A model generated the notes under the pieces. That model was not told the DNA's origin and made no database searches. It saw nothing but the letters and a program-made list of their open reading frames with translations. This document shows positions 25,813-32,770 of a stretch of DNA of 64,000 nt, in pieces. The position numbers and the translations under genes were made by a program. Within the stretch, counting starts at the first letter, position 1. The number at the start of each line of letters is the position of its first letter. Source of the stretch: Pseudomonas putida (GTDB taxonomy: Bacteria; Pseudomonadota; Gammaproteobacteria; Pseudomonadales; Pseudomonadaceae); contig NZ_MKZO01000002.1 of the NCBI RefSeq assembly GCF_001941965.1, forward strand, positions 112,173 to 176,172. The letters run 5' to 3'.

Positions 25813-27140
25813 ATTCGGTGATAGTCGTCGACGATGAAGCCAGCATCCGCACGGCGGTCGAGCAGTGGCTGGGCCTGTCGGGCTTCCAGGTGCAGCTGTT
25901 CAGCCGTGCCGAGGACTGCCTGGCGCAATTGCCGGCGCACTTCCCCGGGGTGATCCTCAGCGATGTGCGCATGCCGGGCATGGATGGCCTGCACCTGCTG
26001 GGTGAGCTGCAAGCCCGCGATGCCGACCTGCCGGTGATCCTGCTCACCGGCCACGGCGATGTGCCGATGGCCGTGGAAGCCATGCGCAACGGCGCCTACG
26101 ACTTCCTGGAAAAGCCCTTCAGCCCGGAAGCCCTGATAGGCAGCCTGCACCGGGCACTGGAGAAGCGCCGGCTGGTCCTGGATAACCGTCGCCTGCATGA
26201 ACAGGCCGATCTCAAGACCCGCCTCGAAGCCAGCCTGCTCGGCATGACCCAGGGCATGCAGCAGTTGCGTCGCCAGGTGCTGGAGCTGGCGGGGCTGCCG
26301 GTGAACGTGCTGATCCGCGGCGAGACCGGCAGCGGCAAGGAGCAGGTCGCCCGCTGCCTGCATGATTTCGGCCCGCGGGCGGACAAGCCGTTCGTGGCGC
26401 TGAACTGCGCGGCGATTCCCGAGCATCTGTTCGAGGCCGAACTGTTCGGGCATGAGAGCGGCGCCTTTACCGGGGCCCAGGGCAAGCGCATCGGCAAGCT
26501 GGAATATGCCAATGGCGGCACGGTGTTTCTCGATGAGATCGAGAGCATGCCGTTGGCCCAGCAGGCCAAGTTGCTGCGGGTGATCCAGGAGCAGAAGCTG
26601 GAGCGCCTGGGGGCCAACCAGAGCATCAAGGTTGACCTGCGGATCATCGCCGCGACCAAGCCGGATCTGCTCGAAGAAGCCCGCGCCGGGCGTTTTCGCG
26701 AGGACCTGGTGTATCGGCTGAATATTGCCGAGCTGCGCCTGGCGCCGCTGCGCGAGCGGCGCGAGGACATTCCGCTGTTGTTCGAACATTTCGCCCGGCA
26801 TGCCGCCGAGCGCATCGGGCGCACGGCCCCGCCGTTGAGCATCGCCCAGTTGGGGCAGTTACTGGGGCATGACTGGCCGGGCAACGTGCGCGAACTGGCC
26901 AATGCGGCGGAACGTCATGCCATGGGCCTGAGCGATCCGGCGGCGCCGCAGGTGGCGGCGGATTCGTCGCTGGCGGCGCAGAGCGAGGCGTTCGAGGCCA
27001 ACTGCCTGAAGACCTCGCTGCGCCGGCACAAGGGCGAGATCAAGGCGGTGATGGAAGAGCTGCAGATCCCGCGGCGAACCCTGAACGAGAAGATGCAGCG
27101 GCATGGGTTGGTGCGGGAGGATTTTCTCGACAGGCCCTGA
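25806..27140 (+). CDS. DctD/MifR-type sigma-54-dependent response regulator
   Basis: A 444-residue NtrC-family activator. The receiver domain has VVDDEASIRTAVEQW, the phosphoacceptor Asp at about 53 (ILSDVRMPGMDG) and LLTGHGDVPMAVEAM. The AAA+ domain has Walker A GETGSGKE, the sigma-54 contact loop GAFTGAQ, Walker B GTVFLDEIESMP and a second conserved block RFREDLVYRLNI. The C-terminal Fis-type helix-turn-helix is VMEELQIPRRTLNEKM. It should activate RpoN-dependent transcription of kgtP, whose promoter region carries a good -24/-12 element. Confidence 0.9.
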   Translation: MLNSVIVVDDEASIRTAVEQWLGLSGFQVQLFSRAEDCLAQLPAHFPGVILSDVRMPGMDGLHLLGELQARDADLPVILLTGHGDVPMAVEAMRNGAYDFLEKPFSPEALIGSLHRALEKRRLVLDNRRLHEQADLKTRLEASLLGMTQGMQQLRRQVLELAGLPVNVLIRGETGSGKEQVARCLHDFGPRADKPFVALNCAAIPEHLFEAELFGHESGAFTGAQGKRIGKLEYANGGTVFLDEIESMPLAQQAKLLRVIQEQKLERLGANQSIKVDLRIIAATKPDLLEEARAGRFREDLVYRLNIAELRLAPLRERREDIPLLFEHFARHAAERIGRTAPPLSIAQLGQLLGHDWPGNVRELANAAERHAMGLSDPAAPQVAADSSLAAQSEAFEANCLKTSLRRHKGEIKAVMEELQIPRRTLNEKMQRHGLVREDFLDRP

Positions 27141-27214
27141 GCGGAATTTCGCTTGCTTCCTACATTTGATAGGCGGAAATCCGCTCACCCTCCCTTCATT
27201 GTTGTTGCCTGGGC

Positions 27215-27319
27215 TGGCCTCATCGCTGGCAAGCCAGCTCCCACAGGATTCTCTGCAAGCCGCGGAATACGGGCCTGACACAGGACCTGTGGGAGCTGGC
27301 TTGCCAGCGATTGGGGCCA
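27215..27319. repeat. REP inverted pair (inward-facing) just upstream of the kgtP promoter
   Basis: GGCCTCATCGCTGGCAAGCC and GGCTTGCCAGCGATTGGGGCC bracket a spacer. It sits between the response regulator stop and the sigma-54 promoter, which starts only about a dozen bases after it. Confidence 0.92.
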
Positions 27320-27331
27320 CACCGGTTCCCC

Positions 27332-27347
27332 TGGCACACCTCCTGCT
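27332..27347 (+). promoter_or_regulatory. Sigma-54 (RpoN) promoter of kgtP
   Basis: TGGCAC, five bases, then CTGCT matches the -24/-12 consensus TGGCAC-N5-TTGCW with a single change. It lies 61 bases before the kgtP start codon and next to a gene for an NtrC-type activator, which fits regulation by that pair. Confidence 0.75.
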
Positions 27348-27408
27348 ATAGCCCCCGCAGGCCGCGCTCCACCGCGCCCCCACAAAAACAACATGAAGGT
27401 TCCGTCCA

Positions 27409-28734
27409 ATGGATAACACTTCCACCCTGCCTGCCGGGGCGGCCGCTGCCACGGCTGCACCCAAGACCACCTCCAGTCGCCTCAAGTCGATCTTCAGCGG
27501 CTCCGTCGGCAACATGGTCGAGTGGTACGACTGGTACGTCTACGCCGCATTCTCCCTGTATTTCGCCAAGGCCTTCTTCCCCGCTGGCGATACCACCGCA
27601 CAACTGCTCAACACCGCCGCGATCTTCGCCGTGGGCTTCCTGATGCGCCCGATCGGTGGCTGGCTGATGGGCCTGTACGCCGACCGCAAGGGGCGCAAGG
27701 CGGCGTTGATGGCTTCGGTCCTGCTGATGTGCTTCGGTTCCCTGGTCATCGCCCTGACCCCGGGCTATGAAACCATCGGCGTCGCCGCACCTATCCTGCT
27801 GGTCATCGCCCGCCTGATGCAGGGCCTGTCGGTGGGTGGCGAATACGGCACCTCGGCCACCTACCTCAGCGAGATGGCGACCAAGGAACGTCGCGGCTTC
27901 TTCTCCAGCTTCCAGTACGTGACCCTGATCTCCGGCCAGCTCATCGCCCTCGCCGTGCTGATCGTCCTGCAACAGACCCTGACCACCGAACAGCTCTACG
28001 CCTGGGGCTGGCGCGTACCCTTCGTGATCGGCGCGCTGTGCGCGGTGGTTGCGCTGTACCTGCGTCGCGGCATGGAAGAGACCGAGTCCTTCACCAAGAA
28101 GGAAAAGCCGAAAGCCAAGGAAAGCCTGATGCGCACCCTGCTGCGCCATCCGAAGGAACTCGCCACCGTGGTCGGCCTGACCATGGGCGGCACCCTGGCC
28201 TTCTACACCTACACCACCTACATGCAGAAGTACCTGGTCAACACGGTGGGCATGAGCATCACCGACTCGACCATGATCTCAGCGGCCACCCTGTTCCTGT
28301 TCATGTGCCTGCAGCCGGTGATCGGCGCGCTGTCCGACAAGATCGGCCGGCGTCCGATCCTGATCGCCTTCGGGGTGCTCGGCACGATCTTCACCGTCCC
28401 GATCCTCTCCACCCTGCACACCGTGCAAAGCTGGTGGGGTGCGTTCTTCCTGATCATGGCGGCGCTGATCATCGTCAGCGGCTACACCTCGATCAACGCC
28501 GTGGTGAAGGCCGAGCTGTTCCCTACCGAGATCCGTGCACTGGGCGTGGGCCTGCCGTATGCGCTGACCGTGTCGATCTTCGGCGGTACTGCTGAGTATG
28601 TGGCGCTGTGGTTCAAGAGCGCGGGCATGGAGACCGGTTACTACTGGTACGTCACCGCCTGCATCGCCTGCTCGCTGCTGGTGTATGTGTTCATGAAGGA
28701 CACGCAGAAGCATTCGCGGATTGTGACTGACTGA
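27409..28734 (+). CDS. kgtP: MFS alpha-ketoglutarate permease (KgtP-like)
   Basis: A 441-residue inner-membrane transporter of the metabolite-proton symporter class with twelve helices. It has the family blocks [60 protein letters not shown] and AELFPTEIRALGVGLPYAL. It resembles E. coli KgtP and would import alpha-ketoglutarate with protons. Its relation to pcaT in this window is paralogous. An RpoN promoter and a DctB/DctD-like pair immediately upstream support dicarboxylate-induced expression. The N-terminal 20 residues are alanine/threonine-rich and not conserved. Confidence 0.88.
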   Translation: MDNTSTLPAGAAAATAAPKTTSSRLKSIFSGSVGNMVEWYDWYVYAAFSLYFAKAFFPAGDTTAQLLNTAAIFAVGFLMRPIGGWLMGLYADRKGRKAALMASVLLMCFGSLVIALTPGYETIGVAAPILLVIARLMQGLSVGGEYGTSATYLSEMATKERRGFFSSFQYVTLISGQLIALAVLIVLQQTLTTEQLYAWGWRVPFVIGALCAVVALYLRRGMEETESFTKKEKPKAKESLMRTLLRHPKELATVVGLTMGGTLAFYTYTTYMQKYLVNTVGMSITDSTMISAATLFLFMCLQPVIGALSDKIGRRPILIAFGVLGTIFTVPILSTLHTVQSWWGAFFLIMAALIIVSGYTSINAVVKAELFPTEIRALGVGLPYALTVSIFGGTAEYVALWFKSAGMETGYYWYVTACIACSLLVYVFMKDTQKHSRIVTD

Positions 28735-28822
28735 CAGCTGCAAGCCCCAAGCTTCAAGCCACAAGAAAAAGCGGTGCCAACACGGACCGCTTTTTTCTTG
28801 CCGCTTGAAGCTTGCAGCTTAA
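28735..28822. terminator. Nested bidirectional terminator after kgtP
   Basis: An inner hairpin AAAAAGCGGT...ACCGCTTTTTT is enclosed by larger inverted arms built of AGCTGCAAGC and GCTTGAAGCTTGCAGCT. T- and A-runs on both sides allow termination of kgtP and of the converging membrane-protein gene. Confidence 0.85.
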
Positions 28823-28835
28823 AGCTCGGAAGAAA

Positions 28836-29594
28836 TCAGGATATCCGCGCCACCTCAGCCTGTTGGGTCCGCCGGGTATTGAAGTAATACGCCATCCCCA
28901 CCATCACCAGCAACACCCCGCCCAGCACCGCCGAAGACCCCACGGTACCGAAATCCAGCCCGCCTTTTTCATACGGTTTGGTCAGGAAGTCCCCCAGGGT
29001 CGCGCCGAACGGCCGGGTCAGGACGAAGGCGATCCAGAACAGCGCCACCGGGGAGATCCGGGTCACGTAGCGCGCAATCACCACCAGGCAGATCGCCGAG
29101 CCGATCAGCAGCGCACCGCCCGCGAAGCCCAACCCCGAATCGTCCGCCAGGTAGTCGCCCAGGGCCGTGCCGAGGGTGTTGGAGAACAGGATCGCCACCC
29201 AGTAGAAGATCTCGCCGCGCCGGCTGCTGATGTGGTTGACGTTGAGGGTGTTGCCGCTCAGGCGCCACAGGGCGAAGGTCAGCGCGAGGATGCCGATCAG
29301 GATCGCCGAGCCGGTGGCGTAGCCAAGGCCCAGGGTGCGGTCCATGAAGTCGGACATGGTGGTGCCGGCAGTGCTGGTGGAGAGGATCACCAGCCAGTAC
29401 AGCGCCGGGTGGTATTTGCGCGAAACCAGCTGCGCCAGCAGCGTGGCGAGGAACAGGCTGATCAGGATCACCGAGCTCAGCGCGTAACCGACGTTGAGGG
29501 TCATCGACAGCAGGTCACCGGCGGTTTCCCCGAGTGTGGTGGCGCAGATCTTCATGATCCAGAACGCCAGGGTGATGTGCGGGAGTTTATTCAT
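28836..29594 (-). CDS. COG4705-type integral membrane protein with four internal repeats
   Basis: A 252-residue protein starting MNKLPHITLAFWIMKI at 29594; the longer frame adds an unconserved lead with a short tandem repeat and is rejected. It consists of about eight hydrophobic helices in repeated pairs, each with a threonine-glycine-aspartate turn: TTLGETAGDLLS, SAGTTMSDFMDR, TLGTALGDYLAD and FGATLGDFLTKP. I recall this as the uncharacterised membrane-anchored COG4705 family. Conserved Asp and Thr in the membrane suggest transport, perhaps of a cation, but no substrate is established. Confidence 0.75.
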   Translation of the reverse strand: MNKLPHITLAFWIMKICATTLGETAGDLLSMTLNVGYALSSVILISLFLATLLAQLVSRKYHPALYWLVILSTSTAGTTMSDFMDRTLGLGYATGSAILIGILALTFALWRLSGNTLNVNHISSRRGEIFYWVAILFSNTLGTALGDYLADDSGLGFAGGALLIGSAICLVVIARYVTRISPVALFWIAFVLTRPFGATLGDFLTKPYEKGGLDFGTVGSSAVLGGVLLVMVGMAYYFNTRRTQQAEVARIS

Positions 29595-29643
29595 TGTGGG
29601 GGTCGCTCCAGGGTCAAGTGCTGCGGAGATTGCGCAGGAAGCG

Positions 29644-29687
29644 ATGAAAAATGCGTGGGTGAAAAATGAAAAATGCGTGGGTGAAAA
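29644..29687. repeat. Two exact tandem copies of a 22-bp sequence
   Basis: ATGAAAAATGCGTGGGTGAA plus AA occurs twice back to back (29644-29665 and 29666-29687), followed by a partial third start. It lies upstream of the COG4705 gene and could be a regulatory repeat or slippage product. Confidence 0.85.
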
Positions 29688-29719
29688 TTCTTTCATTTTT
29701 CTATTAGTCGACACATGCC

Positions 29720-29813
29720 CCCTGTGGGAGCTGGCTTGCCAGCGATGGCGTCAGGCTGGACAACATCGCTGCTCCTGCTGGCCTCATCGCTGGCAAGCCA
29801 GCTCCCACAGGGT
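29720..29813. repeat. REP inverted pair (outward-facing)
   Basis: CCCTGTGGGAGCTGGCTTGC opens the element and GGCAAGCCAGCTCCCACAGG closes it. It lies between two divergent genes, in a 350-base intergenic stretch that also holds the 22-bp tandem repeat and an A/T-rich zone. Confidence 0.92.
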
Positions 29814-29820
29814 TTTGTGT

Positions 29821-29944
29821 CGCCATATATATCTATTTATACGATCTTTACGGCCTATTTTTTGCGCTTTTTAATCAAATTAATCGGCGTAGCATTAAAC
29901 CCATCGAAACAAGCAACCCAACTCACTACCCCGGAGCAACCACC
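29821..29944 (+). promoter_or_regulatory. A/T-rich promoter region of the DGFDRT-repeat gene
   Basis: This stretch is much richer in A/T than the window average (ATATATATCTATTTATAC, then TTTTTAATCAAATTAATC). It leads to a GGAGC ribosome-binding site directly before the ATG at 29945. Exact -35 and -10 boxes are not clear. Confidence 0.45.
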
Positions 29945-30271
29945 ATGAAAAGCAAACTGATCCTGACCCTGGCCTTCTCTGTACTGACCGCCAATGCCTT
30001 TGCCGCCGACGGCTTCGACCGCACCGGCAGCCACAACTTCAGCCACCCGCAAGCCCATGCGGCCGCTGTCGCCGAAGATGGTTTCGATCGCACCGGCGCT
30101 GCCAAATTCGTTGAAGACGGCTTCGATCGCACCCACGGCGCCAAATTCGCCGAAGACGGTTTCGATCGCACCAACGGCGCCAAATTCGCCGAAGACGGTT
30201 TCGATCGCACCCACGGCGCCAAATTCGCCGCCGACGGTTTCGACCGCACCCAGGCCCATCGCTTCAGCTAA
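29945..30271 (+). CDS. Small secreted protein with DGFDRT tandem repeats
   Basis: A 108-residue protein with a signal peptide (MKSKLILTLAFSVLTANAFA), followed by six DGFDRT units. The middle four have the 13-residue period EDGFDRTxGAKFA, and the DNA period is 39 bases with near-identical copies. No cysteine or membrane segment follows the signal peptide. I recall short Pseudomonas secreted proteins of this style, sometimes labelled phage infection protein, but know no proven function. Acidic and basic residues alternate regularly, so the repeats could bind a ligand or polymerise. Confidence 0.75.
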   Translation: MKSKLILTLAFSVLTANAFAADGFDRTGSHNFSHPQAHAAAVAEDGFDRTGAAKFVEDGFDRTHGAKFAEDGFDRTNGAKFAEDGFDRTHGAKFAADGFDRTQAHRFS

Positions 30272-30291
30272 GACCTGAAGCCTCACCTTCC

Positions 30292-30320
30292 ACAGCCCGG
30301 CTTCGGCCGGGCTTAATCGT
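30292..30320 (+). terminator. Rho-independent terminator of the repeat-protein gene
   Basis: AGCCCGGC-TTCG-GCCGGGCT forms a perfect UUCG-capped stem followed by TAATCGTTTT. It lies 22 bases after the stop codon. Confidence 0.85.
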
Positions 30321-30388
30321 TTTCAGGGCCCGAGACTCTTGGCACACTAGGACCTTCTTCCCGTGTCCCCGCCCACAAGGCCCGCCCG

Positions 30389-30991
30389 ATGTACTACTAC
30401 GAACCCAGCAAAGGCCACGGCCTGCCCCACGATCCGTTCAACGCCATCGTCGGCCCGCGCCCGATCGGCTGGATCTCCTCCCAGGACGCCCAAGGCAACC
30501 TGAACCTCGCGCCCTACAGCTTCTTCAACGCCTTCAACTACATCCCGCCGATCATCGGTTTCAGCAGCGTCGGGCGCAAAGACAGCCTGAACAATATCGA
30601 GCAGACCGGCGAGTTCGCCTGGAACCTGGCCACCCGCCCGCTGGCCGAGGCGATGAACCAGAGCTGCGCCGCCGTGGCGCCGGAAGTCGACGAGTTCGCC
30701 CTGAGCCACCTGACCCCGGTGGCCTCCCGCGTGATCGCGGTGCCACGGGTGCAGGAGAGCCCGGTGTCGTTCGAGTGCAAGGTGAGCCAGATCATCCAGC
30801 TCAAGCGCGCCGACCAGGAACCGGTGCCAAGCTGGCTGATCCTGGGCGAAGTAGTGGCGGTGCATATCGCCGAGCATCTGCTCAAGGACGGTATCTACGA
30901 TACCGCCGCCGCCGAGCCGATCCTGCGTGGCGGAGGACCTGCGGATTATTTCGAGCTGGGCAACCTGTTCAAGATGCGCCGCCCGCTCTGA
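30389..30991 (+). CDS. Flavin reductase family protein (FMN-binding split barrel)
   Basis: A 200-residue cytosolic protein of the flavin reductase-like family. Features are AIVGPRPIGWISSQDAQGNLNLAPYSFFNAF near residues 20-50, IGFSSVGRKDSLNNI, GEFAWNLAT, and WLILGEVVAVHI. Such proteins bind FMN and may reduce it with NAD(P)H for a partner monooxygenase. No partner is obvious next door; the small monooxygenase-like ABM gene is close but on the opposite strand. The role remains general. Confidence 0.85.
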   Translation: MYYYEPSKGHGLPHDPFNAIVGPRPIGWISSQDAQGNLNLAPYSFFNAFNYIPPIIGFSSVGRKDSLNNIEQTGEFAWNLATRPLAEAMNQSCAAVAPEVDEFALSHLTPVASRVIAVPRVQESPVSFECKVSQIIQLKRADQEPVPSWLILGEVVAVHIAEHLLKDGIYDTAAAEPILRGGGPADYFELGNLFKMRRPL

Positions 30992-30998
30992 GACCTGT

Positions 30999-31229
30999 TT
31001 ACCAGACCAGTTCGGCGTCCGCAGTGACGCCCTGCAGGCGCTCGAGCTCGGCGCTTGCGGCGTCGTCGGCGGCCATGGCGGTCTTGAACACCTGGCCGTC
31101 CAGCACCTTGTGGAAGGTCGGCGCGCCCACGGCGCCCAGGCCCTTCACCGCGATTGCGGCGTAGTAGCCACCTTCGGTCGGCACCATCGCCGCGACCGCT
31201 TCAAAGCCTACGAATACCCTGCGCGCCAT
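30999..31229 (-). CDS. Small conserved hypothetical protein (76 residues)
   Basis: The protein MARRVFVGFEAVAAMVPTEG... has 76 residues and no signal peptide. The stop is 8 bases from the convergent flavin reductase stop. It has a compact beta-alpha look with a C-terminal helix (DDAASAELERLQGV) and ends in ELVW. I recall similar small Pseudomonas proteins but no function. The tight packing between genes and good codon use make it a likely real gene. Confidence 0.65.
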   Translation of the reverse strand: MARRVFVGFEAVAAMVPTEGGYYAAIAVKGLGAVGAPTFHKVLDGQVFKTAMAADDAASAELERLQGVTADAELVW

Positions 31230-31268
31230 TGTCGTTACATCCGGAAGATTGCGAAAAAGGCCGCCATT

Positions 31269-31562
31269 CTAGCCGAAGGTGTGCAGATCGAGGCTAGCCA
31301 GCACCCGCGCCTGCACCAGTTCGCCAAACAATTGCAGGCTCGGCGAATGGAAGTAGTCGTTCATCGCCGACTGGTCCTGCCAGTGACTGCTGAGCAGCCA
31401 GAGCTGGCTGTCGAACGCCGAACGTTGCAGGCTGAAGCCGAGGCAACCCGGGGTGTTGCGGGTCGGCTCGCGAAGTTGTTGCAGGCGCTCGCCCAGCTCG
31501 GCGGAACGGCCAGCGCTGGCGCGCACGAAGGAGAGATGGCTGACCGGTTGTGATGTTGTCAT
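31269..31562 (-). CDS. Antibiotic biosynthesis monooxygenase (ABM)-fold protein
   Basis: A 97-residue protein starting MTTSQPVSHLSFVRAS at 31562 after AAAGGAGC; the longer frame upstream is not credible. It has the ABM dimeric ferredoxin-like pattern: SFVRASAGRSAELGERL, then RNTPGCLGFSLQRSAFDSQLWLLSSHWQDQSAMNDYFHS, and a C-terminal helix. Members are small oxygenases or quinol/heme-related enzymes; the substrate is unknown. It is divergent from the AraC regulator at 31871, which may control it. Confidence 0.8.
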   Translation of the reverse strand: MTTSQPVSHLSFVRASAGRSAELGERLQQLREPTRNTPGCLGFSLQRSAFDSQLWLLSSHWQDQSAMNDYFHSPSLQLFGELVQARVLASLDLHTFG

Positions 31563-31870
31563 GTGCGGTGCTCCTTTAAAGCGGTCAGAGGAAAACTGCC
31601 AGGCTGCCAAGATTAGCCAGCCGACCGCCAGCGACGTTAGACGAATGCTGTCGGCAAATTGCCTGATCCTGCACAGCTCCTCCGGCCCTGCCCTGCACAC
31701 ACTGAAAACCGCAGTTCACCCTCCAATCCGCTTCGGGCAAGCGCAATCGCTTCAATTTGGTGACAGCCCGGCATGCACAGCAGGATCGTGCAAGAACCCG
31801 ACAGCTTTCGGCTAGCGCCAGGACTTGCACAAACCTATGCTGCGAAAATCCTGCAGGAGGAACCTCATCC
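31563..31870. other. Intergenic stretch between ABM protein and AraC regulator genes
   Basis: This 308-base divergent region should hold both promoters. I see the ribosome-binding sites at its two ends (AAAGGAGC for the ABM gene, AGGAGG for the regulator) but no clear operator, hairpin or repeat. Confidence 0.4.
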
Positions 31871-32770
31871 ATGTCATCCGCCGAACCGCTCGACCCCGCC
31901 CTCGAAGCCCTGCGCGAGGCCCTTGCCGACCTGGTCCGCCGGCATGCCGATTCGCCGGCGATCACTGGCCTGTTCCTCGTCCGCCACGAAGAAAACATCC
32001 GCTCCATGCCGACCCTGGCCAGCCCGGCCCTGTGCATCCTGGCCCAGGGCAGCAAGGCCGTGCACCTGGGCGACGAGCGCTATGTCTACGACCCGCTGCA
32101 CTACATGGTGGTCTCGGTGGCGATGCCGATCAGCGGCGTGTACCTGGACGCCAGCCCGGAGAACCCGAGCCTGGGCATTCGCCTGGATATCGATCCGGCC
32201 GAAATCAACAACCTGATCGCCGATGCCGGCCCCATGGGCGTGCCGGCCGCCTCCGAGCGCGGGCTGTTCGTCGAGCGCCTCGACCTGGCGCTGCTCGATG
32301 CACTGATTCGGCTGATCCGCCTGCTGGATACGCCGAAGGACATCCCGGTGCTGGCACCGCTGATCCGCCGGGAAATCCTCTATCGCCTGCTACGTGGGAA
32401 ACAGGGCCATCGGCTGTACGAGATCGCCATGGCCAACAGTCAGACCCACCGGGTCTGCCAGGCGATCCAGTGGCTCAACGACTATTACGACAAGCCGCTG
32501 CGCATCGAGGATCTGGCGAAGGAGGTGAACCTCAGCGTCTCGGCCTTGCATCACCGCTTCAAGTCGGTGACGTCCATGAGCCCGTTGCAGTATCAGAAAC
32601 AGCTGCGCCTCCAGGAAGCCCGTCGCTTGATGCTCAACGACGGCCTGGAAGCGGCGGTGGCGGGGTATCGGGTCGGCTATGAAAGCCCGTCGCAGTTCAG
32701 CCGCGAATACAGCCGGCTGTACGGCGCGCCCCCGTTGCGGGACATGGCGCGCCTGCGCAACGCGATCTAG
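31871..32770 (+). CDS. AraC-family transcriptional regulator (AraC_N sensor type)
   Basis: A 299-residue regulator starting MSSAEPLDP at 31871, directly preceded by GCAGGAGG; the frame runs further upstream without conservation. The N-terminal domain is of the PF06719 type (SPALCILAQGSKAVHLGDERYVYDPLHYMVVSVAMP). The C-terminal DNA-binding part has two helix-turn-helix units (IEDLAKEVNLSVSALHHRFKS; AAVAGYRVGYESPSQFSREY). Such proteins typically regulate a neighbouring oxidoreductase. Its last four bases overlap the end of the converging decarboxylase gene. Confidence 0.87.
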   Translation: MSSAEPLDPALEALREALADLVRRHADSPAITGLFLVRHEENIRSMPTLASPALCILAQGSKAVHLGDERYVYDPLHYMVVSVAMPISGVYLDASPENPSLGIRLDIDPAEINNLIADAGPMGVPAASERGLFVERLDLALLDALIRLIRLLDTPKDIPVLAPLIRREILYRLLRGKQGHRLYEIAMANSQTHRVCQAIQWLNDYYDKPLRIEDLAKEVNLSVSALHHRFKSVTSMSPLQYQKQLRLQEARRLMLNDGLEAAVAGYRVGYESPSQFSREYSRLYGAPPLRDMARLRNAI

